A stretch of 64,000 bases of DNA from Bacteroidota bacterium (lineage in GTDB: Bacteria; Bacteroidota; Bacteroidia; Cytophagales; Cyclobacteriaceae): NCBI GenBank assembly GCA_018266395.1, contig JAFEAM010000002.1, positions 1-64,000 of the forward strand, in the 5' to 3' direction. Below are positions 51,033-59,535 of the stretch, one piece after another. The notes beneath the pieces were generated by a model, which was not told where the DNA came from, did not search any database, and saw only the letters and a list, made by a program, of their open reading frames with translations. Each line of letters opens with the position of its first letter. The first letter of the stretch is position 1. Made by a program: the position numbers and the translations under genes.

Positions 51033-51845
51033 ATGCCTGTGCGCCAGCCTTTACCTACACAACAGGTAGATAAACTGGATCCATTTCTTTTGCTACACCA
51101 TGCAGATATAAAAGTGCCTACTCATGTTGATCCTGCCAAGGCGGGTGTGGGACCCCATCCTCATCGGGGCTTTTCACCTGTGACGTTTATCTTTAAAGGC
51201 GGTGTTCATCATCGGGACAGCCGCGGAAATAATAGTATCATCTATGAAGGTGGTGCGCAATGGATGAATGCTGGAATGGGGATTATTCATAGCGAAAGGC
51301 CGCCGGCTGATATTCATGAAAGGGGAGGAAGGCAGGAAATCATACAACTCTGGATCAACACTCCGGCCGGGCACAAAATGGATCAACCCTCTTATCAGCC
51401 AATCACCGCACATGGATCACCCGGTTATAAATCGCCCGACGGATTGGTTACGCTGAAATTGTTTTCAGGAGAACTGCTTGGGTTGAAGGGCCCCGTTCGT
51501 TCCTATACTGAAGTGAATACAGCAACCTTGACCATGCTCAGGACAGGCAGGATCTCGCTGTCCCTTCCGGCACATCACCAGGTCATGCTGTATCTCCTGG
51601 ATGGACAAATAACAGTTGACACTTTCGGACTGGTGGATGGACTTCATCTTGTCCATTTCAGAAATGACGGAGATGGAATCACGATTGAGGCCAAAGAAGA
51701 TACGCGGATGCTGCTGCTGACAGGCGCCCCTCTGGATGAGGAGGTTGTGAATTACGGTCCTTTTGTGATGAACAATCAAACCCAGATACTGCAGGCTATG
51801 CGGGATTATCAAATGGGGAAAATGGGCGTGCTGATCGAGGATTAG
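51033..51845 (+). CDS. Pirin-family protein (second, distinct subgroup)
   Basis: About 270 residues with the pirin core LDPFLLLHHADI, VGPHPHRGFSPVTFIFKGG, HRDSRGN, and QWMNAGMGIIHSERP, i.e. the metal-binding HxH and His-Glu set in the N-terminal cupin. The start is uncertain: ATG 51033 and TTG 51024 are available, but the frame is open upstream to 50982 and encodes RRAFAIRPAGRLGG, which reads like the missing pirin N-terminus without an ATG/GTG. It follows the first pirin by about 60 bp. Confidence 0.87.
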   Translation: MPVRQPLPTQQVDKLDPFLLLHHADIKVPTHVDPAKAGVGPHPHRGFSPVTFIFKGGVHHRDSRGNNSIIYEGGAQWMNAGMGIIHSERPPADIHERGGRQEIIQLWINTPAGHKMDQPSYQPITAHGSPGYKSPDGLVTLKLFSGELLGLKGPVRSYTEVNTATLTMLRTGRISLSLPAHHQVMLYLLDGQITVDTFGLVDGLHLVHFRNDGDGITIEAKEDTRMLLLTGAPLDEEVVNYGPFVMNNQTQILQAMRDYQMGKMGVLIED

Positions 51846-51923
51846 AATGTGTGCATTTGTACAATGAGATCGATAATCTGATAGAGGTTTGAACCAATGA
51901 AGAAGTTTATTGTTTGAAGAGAC

Positions 51924-52523
51924 ATGGAAATTGCAACAATGGAAAAAACAACGGAGCTGGAAGCTGCCGTTATGGATCAGATAAAAGACAGAAGAAGTTC
52001 AAGATCCTATTTATCAAAACCCTTGGAGGCAGAAAAAATCAAATCATTGTTTGAGGCAGCCCGTTGGGCACCTTCAGCCATGAATGATCAGCCCTGGACT
52101 TATGTATTTGCCACAAAAGGGGAGGGTGAACTTTGGGTCAAGCTCTACAGCATGCTGAACGATGGAAACAGGCTATGGGCGGGAAACGCCCCATTGCTCA
52201 TACTCAGCATGGCGAGGAATACTTACAGGAACTACGGAACACCCAATCCCACCGCTCTTTATGACCTCGGTGCAGCCAATGCCTTTCTTTCCCTGCAGGC
52301 TACCGAACTGGGTTTGAATGCACATCAAATGGGTGGATACAACAGGGAAAAAACGCGCGAGCTTCTGAACATTCCTGATACCTATGATCTGGGTGTAATC
52401 ATCGCGGTCGGTTATCCGGGAGGACCGGAACTCCTTCCTGAGGCGCTTCGCGTGAGGGAATTGTCGCCCAGATACAGATTCAGCCAGAAGGAATTTGTAC
52501 ATTCAAAGGCTTTTGAAAAGTGA
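51924..52523 (+). CDS. Nitroreductase-family protein
   Basis: A 199-residue FMN-dependent nitroreductase-like enzyme: RRSSRSYLSKPLEAEKI is the FMN-binding N-terminus, AARWAPSAMNDQPW the conserved substrate/FMN segment, and GAANAFLSLQATELGLNAHQMGG the helix with the GLxxHxMGG motif. The family reduces nitro compounds, quinones or flavins. In cluster with pirins it fits an electrophile or quinone response. The small ferredoxin gene starts 4 bp after its stop. Confidence 0.92.
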   Translation: MEIATMEKTTELEAAVMDQIKDRRSSRSYLSKPLEAEKIKSLFEAARWAPSAMNDQPWTYVFATKGEGELWVKLYSMLNDGNRLWAGNAPLLILSMARNTYRNYGTPNPTALYDLGAANAFLSLQATELGLNAHQMGGYNREKTRELLNIPDTYDLGVIIAVGYPGGPELLPEALRVRELSPRYRFSQKEFVHSKAFEK

Positions 52524-52527
52524 CAAG

Positions 52528-52773
52528 GTGAAGGACATCACAAAGAAATATTCCAACGGAGAGGTTACCATCGTATGGAAACCTTCTTTGTGTTCCCACT
52601 CCGCACTATGCTTCACAGGTCTAAAGGAGGTTTTTCATCCGAAGCAACTACCGTGGATCACGCCCGAAGGCTCAACAACGGACAAGATTATCCAACAAGT
52701 CCAGAAATGCCCTTCCGGCGCTCTGAGTTACAAGATGAATAAAGCTGCCACGGATAAGTCTGCAAAATCCTGA
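52528..52773 (+). CDS. Small divergent 4Fe-4S protein (Fer4_19-like)
   Basis: An 81-residue protein read from GTG 52528, 4 bp after the nitroreductase stop (an in-frame TTG at 52495 would overlap that gene). It has the DUF1271/Fer4_19 pattern: YSNGEVTIVWKPSLCSHSALC, then FHPKQLPWI, then QKCPSGALSY. Cysteines C-x5-C and a distant C-P fit a mono-cluster binding site. Relatives often act with oxidoreductases, so it may supply electrons to the nitroreductase or a pirin. Confidence 0.85.
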   Translation: MKDITKKYSNGEVTIVWKPSLCSHSALCFTGLKEVFHPKQLPWITPEGSTTDKIIQQVQKCPSGALSYKMNKAATDKSAKS

Positions 52774-52799
52774 ACTAATAATTCAATCAGTTTACAAAA

Positions 52800-55334
52800 C
52801 TATTGAGATAAGCCCTGCCTGGACAGGAACACCCCCGGATAAGTGCCGGTTGCTTTTCCTTCGTCATACACCACTTTGCCATTCACCCAAACCATTTTAA
52901 TACCGGTACTGAGTGCACCAGGATTTGCAATGGTGGCCTGATCGATTACTGTAGCAGGGTCAAAAAGCACGAGGTCGGCGGCTTGTCCTGCAGCTATGAG
53001 TCCACGACCTGTAATACCGAGGTGCTCAGCTGACAGGCCGGTCATTTTATTGATAGCGGTTTCCAGCGTCATCACCTTCTGCTCTCTGACATATCGCCCC
53101 AACACGCGGGGGAATGTGCCGAAACCACGGGGGTGTCCGTAAACCGCACCATCAGAGCAGACATTGGTATGGGGCCATGCAAGAATATTGGCAACATCTT
53201 TTTCACTCATGGACTTGCCCATAATGGTCTCGACATCGACATTCTTGTCTTTGTTATTGAGTTCAAATTTGTCGGCTTCATCTACCAGCCGCATAAGGGT
53301 GACGTATGGCTTCTCATTGCTCAGCCGTGCCACTTCACCAACAGTCTTGCCGGCATATTCAGGATGAGGCGCAAACGCAACCAGCACTGAACCATCGGGA
53401 TCAAAAAGCTGCTGGACAGCAAATTCTGCGCTGGCTGGATTCTTGTAGTCTCTTTTCGGGAACAGCACCCTCAGCGTAGACATCCAGTAGTCGTATGGAT
53501 AGGCGTCTGCCGTAATGTTGATGCCTTCCGTTCTGGCTTCTTCTAGTCTCACCAGCAGGTTGGCGGCTGACCCCCAGCGGTCTTTCAGTGCGATCTTCAT
53601 GTGCGACACCTGTACCGGCAATTTTGCCTGCCTTCCGATATCGATTATTTCGTCAATGGCGTCATCCATATTCATGTCTTCGCTTCGGATGTGGCTGATA
53701 TACCGTCCACCCTGACTGGCGGTCACTTTGGCAAGCTCCAGCACTTCATGTCTACTTGAAAAGAAAGCGCGTTCATATTCCAAGCCTGAAGCAAGACCCA
53801 GTGAGCCTTTTGACAATTCACTTAACAGCATTGATTTCATCTTCTCCAGCTCCTCAGGCTTGGAACTGCGAAACACACCCGATGGCCCCATCGCAGCAAC
53901 GCGCAGGGTGGTATGTCCTGTATAGGTGGCAAGATTTATGGAGAGCGGATGTTTTTTCAGTTGCGATTTTATACTGTCAATTGGATTGCCCCCGCCGTCC
54001 TGTCCGACCACAATGGTAGTGATCCCCTGGTTAATGGCGGCCAGAATTTCAGGGTGTTCCATGGAGCCCCAATCGTGATGACTATGGGTATCGATGAACC
54101 CTGGAGAAAGCGCGAGGCCCTTTCCATCCAGGCTGGACTCACCTTCAAACGGGTTCAACGATCCTACTTCCCAGATTTTGTCATTCAGAATCCGCACTGA
54201 ACCACTGAACGCTGCCAGTCCGGTACCATCAATAACTGAGACGTGCGTAATTAATTGAGTGGCAGGTACTGTTGGGCGCTCCCCATTGATCCATGAAAAT
54301 AATTTACTCCGGACATTAAAGGCATCATTCGTACCATTGGTCAGGACAATAATGGTCCGCTTATTCGGGATGTCTCTGATGATAATATTGCGGAACCCAA
54401 CCCAGCCACCGGTATGAGAGATGACACCGTTTGGTTCCACCCGCCAGCCGAAGCCATAAGGAAAGGTGGTACCGTCATTGAGTTTCACGGGCTGAAAAGC
54501 TTCTCTAAGTGTTAACTGTTTGACCAGTTTTTCTCCATACAATGCCTGATCCCATTTCAGAAGATCTTCTGCAGATGCGTATACATTGCCGTCACCCCAA
54601 ACGCCGTCATATCTTCCAAGTTCATTTACAACTTCTTTTCCATTCTCGCGCCGAAAGCCGTATACCCGGTTTGGAATAGTCATCTTGAGCGTAAGATTGT
54701 ACAGGACTGTGTTTTTCATTCCGAGCGGTCCGGCAATCTTCTCTTGAAACATCTGATTGGCATGTGTCCCGGAGATAACTTCGATGACTGATGCCAGGAT
54801 GGCATAATTGGTATTGCAATAGCTCCATCTGGAGCCAGGCTGGAAGACCAGACTGGGTTTCACATCGCCTATCAAGCGCAGGAGTTTGGCATTGGTCAGG
54901 GTATCAAGTGGTCCGTTGTATCGCTGAGCCAGTTCGAAATACTCCGGCAGCCCTGAAGTATGGGTCATCAAATGGCGGAGAGAAATGCCAGGGTAGGGGA
55001 ACGCCTTCAGGTATTTGTCGACGGGATCATCATACGAAAGTTTGTTCTGTTCCTTCAGCATCATGATCATCATGGTGAAGAACTGCTTGGACACGGAAGC
55101 CATATTGAACGATGATGACATTGTGAGTGGTCGTCTCGTGTAAATGTTCGCAACGCCGAAGGGTCGTTGATAAACCACTTTGCCTTTCTCGGCTATAAGG
55201 ACGACTCCGTTGAACAGGGCCTGGCGGTGCAGTAAACTGAAGGCTGAGTCAATTGATTTTACCGGGATGTTCTTTGCGCCAGTCAGTGTCGGAGCAGAGA
55301 CAAAAAATAGCAGGATGAATAACAGCCGTTTCAT
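52800..55334 (-). CDS. Serine beta-lactamase-like/D-aminoacylase fusion protein
   Basis: An 844-residue secreted protein with signal peptide (MKRLLFILLFFVSAPTLTG). Residues about 25-345 are a class-C beta-lactamase-like serine hydrolase: S-x-x-K in ASVSKQF, Y-x-N in SYCNTNY, and H-T-G in ISHTGGWVGF. Residues about 350-840 are an N-acyl-D-amino-acid deacylase/amidohydrolase: GFIDTHSHHD metal ligands, SGLEYERAFFSS, SHIRSED, QVSHMK, SDGAVYGHPRGFGTFPR. Each half has complete catalytic motifs. Both families act on D-amino-acid bonds, so peptidoglycan-fragment or D-peptide degradation in the periplasm is likely. Confidence 0.9.
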   Translation of the reverse strand: MKRLLFILLFFVSAPTLTGAKNIPVKSIDSAFSLLHRQALFNGVVLIAEKGKVVYQRPFGVANIYTRRPLTMSSSFNMASVSKQFFTMMIMMLKEQNKLSYDDPVDKYLKAFPYPGISLRHLMTHTSGLPEYFELAQRYNGPLDTLTNAKLLRLIGDVKPSLVFQPGSRWSYCNTNYAILASVIEVISGTHANQMFQEKIAGPLGMKNTVLYNLTLKMTIPNRVYGFRRENGKEVVNELGRYDGVWGDGNVYASAEDLLKWDQALYGEKLVKQLTLREAFQPVKLNDGTTFPYGFGWRVEPNGVISHTGGWVGFRNIIIRDIPNKRTIIVLTNGTNDAFNVRSKLFSWINGERPTVPATQLITHVSVIDGTGLAAFSGSVRILNDKIWEVGSLNPFEGESSLDGKGLALSPGFIDTHSHHDWGSMEHPEILAAINQGITTIVVGQDGGGNPIDSIKSQLKKHPLSINLATYTGHTTLRVAAMGPSGVFRSSKPEELEKMKSMLLSELSKGSLGLASGLEYERAFFSSRHEVLELAKVTASQGGRYISHIRSEDMNMDDAIDEIIDIGRQAKLPVQVSHMKIALKDRWGSAANLLVRLEEARTEGINITADAYPYDYWMSTLRVLFPKRDYKNPASAEFAVQQLFDPDGSVLVAFAPHPEYAGKTVGEVARLSNEKPYVTLMRLVDEADKFELNNKDKNVDVETIMGKSMSEKDVANILAWPHTNVCSDGAVYGHPRGFGTFPRVLGRYVREQKVMTLETAINKMTGLSAEHLGITGRGLIAAGQAADLVLFDPATVIDQATIANPGALSTGIKMVWVNGKVVYDEGKATGTYPGVFLSRQGLSQ

Positions 55335-55496
55335 GGTATGCGGTTAGATAGTCGAATGAATTTAGAAAAACGGCTGATGTCAAAGGAACCGTACACAAAA
55401 ACATTGTAAAATGCCCTCTGGATGCTGCCATGTATATATATTTGTGACCCTCAGCCGGAGGAAAGTCGCATCCGCAACACCGATATCGACTAGTAA

Positions 55497-55571
55497 GGGG
55501 TCTTAGCTCAGCTGGTTTAGAGCACTACCTTGACAGGGTAGGGGTCGAGGGTTCGAATCCCTCAGATCCCA
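55497..55571 (+). tRNA. tRNA-Val (anticodon GAC)
   Basis: A 75-nt cloverleaf: acceptor GGGGTCT/AGATCCC (one G-T pair) with discriminator A, D-arm AGCTCAGCTGGTTTAGAGC, anticodon stem CTACC/GGTAG with loop TTGACAG giving anticodon GAC, and T-arm GAGGGTTCGAATCCCTC. CCA is not encoded. A TATATTTG -7-like box lies at 55437-55444, without a TTG at the usual spacing. A short CCACA-CATT-TGTGG hairpin spans the 3' end. Confidence 0.97.
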
Positions 55572-55634
55572 CACATTTGTGGAATTGACTTTTTACGCAC
55601 TCAGCAACAAGAATATACAATCAGGAATTAGTCA

Positions 55635-57119
55635 TCATTTCATCATGGCCAGAAACACTCCATTGGTCCAGCCAAATCCATCCTGATTTGGATACTCCCC
55701 GCCGCTGGCAGCACCATCTTCATTCCACACGTCATACTTCTCAGTCATCTTTCCGGTCTTCTGGTATACTTTGATCACAGTCTGTGTCCATCGGTGGCAG
55801 ACTTCCCTACCCAGGTCATCAAATCCGTAGTTCATCAAACCTTTCGAAGCGATCCACTGGAGTGGAGCCCACCCATTCGGTGCATCCCATTGCTGCCCTG
55901 AGTGGATTAGCGTAGTGGTGAGTCCGCCGTGCTTAAGAAACTTTTCGCGTAGTAATACTTCCACACCCAGGGCCTGATCAGGTGTGGCGATTTCAAAGAA
56001 GAGAGGGAAGGTTGCAGCCAAATTGAAATGACCCGTCAACTGCTCGGCTACAAAGTCGTAATCAAAAAAGAAACTTCTAGTGTGATCCCATAAGTGTTTA
56101 CGGATGGCCGCTTTCCTTTTGGTCATACGCTTTACAAAATCGCTTGCCTTCGCCGCATTCCCGGATTGTTGAAAAGCATCTGCAAGAGTATGCTCAAGAT
56201 AGTAGAGCAGGCAATTCAGGTCTACAGGAACAATGTCGGTGGTGTGAATGGTATCGAACCGGTTCATGTCACTGAACCATCTGCTGCTGAAGTCCCAACC
56301 TGATTCCGCCGCAGCCCTAAGATGACGAAACAATTGATCCGCTGGCTGTTCGCTTTGATGCGATAACTCAACGTCTTCCCGATAAGACTCAGGCCGTGGC
56401 GTCGCGCTTTCATCCCAGTATCGGTTAAGTGTGCTGCCATCTGGCATGCGTACCACTCTTTTGACAGAAGACGTGCTGTCATTAAGCATATCGTAACCGG
56501 ACATCCAGAAATTGTATTCTTTTTCCATCTCCGACAGATATTGCACAAGCACTGCCGTCCCCTTTATTTCAGACAGCAGCCTGACCATAAGCGCGAAAAA
56601 TGGCGGCTGGGATCTGCCGAGAAAATAGGTTCGGTTGCCGTTGGGAATGTAGCCATACCGATTGATGAGGAAGGCGAAATTGTCGATCATGTTGCGGATC
56701 AGATCTTCACGGTGTGAGATCTCCAGACCCAACATTGTGAAGTAACTGTCCCAATAATAGATTTCTCGAAATCTTCCACCCGGAACGATATATGAAAAGG
56801 GTAATGATATAAGTGAACTTGATTCGTGGCCGGGATTGCGGCGAAGCACATTCCAGAGATCGTTGATATGCTCCTGGGGTGACCTGGACAAATCACTGGT
56901 GTAAGTGCTGTCCGGAGCTTTTGGCAGTTCGAAATTTCTCCGCACGAACTCTTTCAGATCAAACCCGGGCTGTTGCTTGCCTGCCTGATATCCTTTAAGG
57001 AGGTCCTCCATGGATCTTTTGGCAATACAGTCGGGAAAAGTTTTACCATCCGGGAAGATATTCTTCATCTGAACCTCCTCGAACAGGGGGCCCAGCTCAT
57101 GGATGTACTGAATCTTCAT
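55635..57119 (-). CDS. treF: Trehalase (GH37)
   Basis: A 494-residue alpha,alpha-trehalase. Signature 1 is at residues 113-127 (PGGRFREIYYWDSYF) and signature 2 in QQWDAPNGWAPLQW; the GH37 catalytic region DGSTLNRYWDE, then PRPESYREDVELS, is also present. No signal peptide, so cytoplasmic, unlike periplasmic TreA. It follows an MFS transporter gene by 45 bp, suggesting uptake then hydrolysis of trehalose to glucose. Confidence 0.95.
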   Translation of the reverse strand: MKIQYIHELGPLFEEVQMKNIFPDGKTFPDCIAKRSMEDLLKGYQAGKQQPGFDLKEFVRRNFELPKAPDSTYTSDLSRSPQEHINDLWNVLRRNPGHESSSLISLPFSYIVPGGRFREIYYWDSYFTMLGLEISHREDLIRNMIDNFAFLINRYGYIPNGNRTYFLGRSQPPFFALMVRLLSEIKGTAVLVQYLSEMEKEYNFWMSGYDMLNDSTSSVKRVVRMPDGSTLNRYWDESATPRPESYREDVELSHQSEQPADQLFRHLRAAAESGWDFSSRWFSDMNRFDTIHTTDIVPVDLNCLLYYLEHTLADAFQQSGNAAKASDFVKRMTKRKAAIRKHLWDHTRSFFFDYDFVAEQLTGHFNLAATFPLFFEIATPDQALGVEVLLREKFLKHGGLTTTLIHSGQQWDAPNGWAPLQWIASKGLMNYGFDDLGREVCHRWTQTVIKVYQKTGKMTEKYDVWNEDGAASGGEYPNQDGFGWTNGVFLAMMK

Positions 57120-57164
57120 ATAAAAAGAATAAAGGCTATGGGTATAACCGTCAAAGTAGGTATC

Positions 57165-58418
57165 CTAGTGTCCTCCGGAACTGACGAAATTCACCTTTGC
57201 CTCTGATTTTTTCTGTAACCTGCTGAAGATGGCCAGACAAATGGTCAGCATGGCTATAGGCAAAAGAGAAAAATAGAATGCCTTTTCACCGCCATAGGCT
57301 TCAAATAAGTGACCGGTAATAATGGATCCGGTGGTGCCGCCTAACGCTGAGAAGATTACTATCAATCCTGACATGGGTCCATGTTGACGGGGCGGGAGCG
57401 TACTCAGTATGACGGAATTGATGGCCGGATAAATAGGCGCGATGAACAACCCGATCAGCGGAAATACAAAAGCAGCAAGTGGCGCAGTGGCCCAACCAGT
57501 CACTTCTCCCTGGGCGGCGCGGGCCATAGGCATGGCAATGAGGACGAGTGTTGCGGATGCGGCCAGGCAAATCACAAGAACAAAAAACCAATGAAGCTTC
57601 CTCAGGGCAATGCCGGCAGAGAACCGGCCTATGGCAGTGGATGCCGCGAGGATGCTGGCCATTTGAATGCTCAATGTCGCAGGCAGCTGCAGCACCTTGC
57701 TGTTGAATGTGGGGAGCCAGCTCATGATGCTTTGCTCGATGAGTACGTAGGTGAAAGCGCTGACAATGAACACCAGGACCAGTGGCTGAATCGCCAACTT
57801 GACCATATCAAAAAAGTCCTTGCTGAAAGACAAGGATTCAGAAGGACGGATGGCAGATTCGTCCAGCGTGGTAGTCCACAAGAGAACGAAAGCAATGGCA
57901 GAAATGCCGGCGAGCAGGTAGTAGACTCTGAACCAGTCGTTAGAGGTCGGCTCGGAATCACTTACGAAAGCGCTGAAAATGAAGTACCCCGTGAGAATTC
58001 CTACCATAAAAAAGGACTCAATAAAATTCATGAAGCTTGCATGGTCCTTTTTGTTGTCTGTGATAATCCCTATGGTCGCGTACACCGACACTTTGATGAG
58101 CGCAAAGCAGGTGCCCGTTACGGCAAAAAGTACTTTCGTCATGGCGAAACTTCCCATCGAAGGCATCAACAGGCATGTGGCGGAAATCAGGCCGAGTGCA
58201 ATGAGCATGGCGTTTTTGTACCCAATCCTTACAATATAAGAAGCAACAAGAAAGCTCACCGCCGCAATGCTCAGGTCTTTGAACCCCTCCAGAATGCTGG
58301 CACTCGACTCAGACACTCCGAAATTGTGCTGCACCTGAAGAATGACCGTCCCAACACTGTTGAGGAGAATGGCAAAGACAAAGTAGTTGAGGAAAAGGGA
58401 GAGTTTGATACGCCACAT
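57165..58418 (-). CDS. MFS transporter
   Basis: About 417 residues from ATG 58418 (MWRIKLSLFLNYFVFAILLNS), with 12 TM helices typical of the major facilitator superfamily. The in-frame start at 58475 would add a polar, Cys-containing leader. The cytoplasmic loop after TM2 contains RIGYKNAM. By its position directly upstream of trehalase it may import trehalose or another sugar; no substrate motif is recognised. It lies 63 bp (or 6 bp with the longer start) after the OxyR gene. Confidence 0.88.
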   Translation of the reverse strand: MWRIKLSLFLNYFVFAILLNSVGTVILQVQHNFGVSESSASILEGFKDLSIAAVSFLVASYIVRIGYKNAMLIALGLISATCLLMPSMGSFAMTKVLFAVTGTCFALIKVSVYATIGIITDNKKDHASFMNFIESFFMVGILTGYFIFSAFVSDSEPTSNDWFRVYYLLAGISAIAFVLLWTTTLDESAIRPSESLSFSKDFFDMVKLAIQPLVLVFIVSAFTYVLIEQSIMSWLPTFNSKVLQLPATLSIQMASILAASTAIGRFSAGIALRKLHWFFVLVICLAASATLVLIAMPMARAAQGEVTGWATAPLAAFVFPLIGLFIAPIYPAINSVILSTLPPRQHGPMSGLIVIFSALGGTTGSIITGHLFEAYGGEKAFYFSLLPIAMLTICLAIFSRLQKKSEAKVNFVSSGGH

Positions 58419-58481
58419 AGTGTTGGGGTTCTGGTTGATCACTTGTTTCTGGCAGCAGGGCGGAAATCTTGACAAAAGAGA

Positions 58482-59417
58482 TCAAATCCCCAAAACTTTC
58501 CTATTCCGGTCCTCTTTCAGGCTTGGGGGGATATGCTCCATAATTTCTTCCTTCAATGCTGCCAGCAAACTGGTTCGGTGGAAATTCTTGTTTACTACAA
58601 GGCTGATTTCCCGAACGGGTTTCGGTGGGGCGAATTCACGCACCTTTTCTTTCTGCTTTCGTGACAGATCCAGCGTGGCCAGATAGGGCAGTATGGTGAT
58701 GCCCTGATGATGGTCTACCAGATTTTTCAAAGTCTCAATGCTGCCCGTCTCGTATTGGAGGCGCACCCCTCCGAAATCTTTTTTCTTCAGTTCACACAAA
58801 TCCAGCATCTGGTTGCGCAGGCAGTGGCCTTCCTCCAAAAGCCACAACTTACTCAGATCAATGTCACGTGGAAGCAGATATCTCTTCCTCGATGCTTTTT
58901 CTTCCGTGGCCACATAAGCAAAGAACTCTTCATAGAAGACAGGGTGCTCGTCTAATTTCGGATCATTCAGGGGAGTGGCAAGTAGCCCTATATCCACCTC
59001 GCCCGTTTTGAGTGACTCTATGATCTTGTCTGTGACCAGTTCTCGGATGCTGATCTTGAGTGCCGGATATTTGTCTGTGAATGATTTTAGAAACAAGGGT
59101 AGCAGGTAAGGTGCTACCGTCGGGATGACAGCCAACACCATTTCCCCGGAGATTTCATGCCGTCTTTGCTGGGCGTATTCCTTCAGGCGGTTGACATCGG
59201 CAAGTATCTGGCGGGCCCGGGCAATGATCTCTTGACCCTCAGGAGTAGGAATAACCGGCTGCCGGCTGCGATCGAAGATCTTGATGCCCAACTCGTCTTC
59301 CAGCTTTTGCACCATCATGCTCAGCGTCGGCTGGGTGACAAATGTCCTTTCAGCAGCACGGGCGAAATGCCGGTGAGTATCGATGGCAATAATATATTCC
59401 AGCTGCTGGAGATTCAT
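58482..59417 (-). CDS. oxyR: OxyR-type LysR-family regulator
   Basis: A 311-residue LysR protein starting MNLQQLEYIIAIDTHRHFARAAE. The HTH (FARAAERTFVTQPTLSMMVQKLEDELG) and effector domain are complete. GHCLRNQMLDLC carries the two cysteines spaced as in OxyR (C-x8-C), so H2O2 sensing is likely. ATG 59417 is chosen as family-typical; an upstream in-frame opening overlaps the next gene. Downstream are the MFS and trehalase genes on the same strand. Confidence 0.92.
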   Translation of the reverse strand: MNLQQLEYIIAIDTHRHFARAAERTFVTQPTLSMMVQKLEDELGIKIFDRSRQPVIPTPEGQEIIARARQILADVNRLKEYAQQRRHEISGEMVLAVIPTVAPYLLPLFLKSFTDKYPALKISIRELVTDKIIESLKTGEVDIGLLATPLNDPKLDEHPVFYEEFFAYVATEEKASRKRYLLPRDIDLSKLWLLEEGHCLRNQMLDLCELKKKDFGGVRLQYETGSIETLKNLVDHHQGITILPYLATLDLSRKQKEKVREFAPPKPVREISLVVNKNFHRTSLLAALKEEIMEHIPPSLKEDRNRKVLGI

Positions 59418-59496
59418 AGCAACATTCGGCTCCTTGTTTCCGATTTCTTGTTTGTGCCGGGGATAAGCGTCCCCGCTGCAATAGAGCCTATCTATA

Positions 59497-59504
59497 CAAA
59501 GATA
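59497..59504 (-). promoter_or_regulatory. -7 element upstream of oxyR
   Basis: TATCTTTG on the minus strand (59504 to 59497) matches TAnnTTTG, 80 bp before the oxyR ATG and after the stop of the preceding gene. No TTG is found 19 bp further upstream, so only the -7 half is supported. Confidence 0.45.
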
Positions 59505-59535
59505 ATTGCAATCGGTCTGATTGATGATGGGAATA

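Noticed and set aside
57381-58472. Long plus-strand reading frame of 363 codons
   Set aside because: It is wholly antisense to the MFS transporter, has a His/Arg/Glu-rich composition typical of an antisense frame, and contains no domain.
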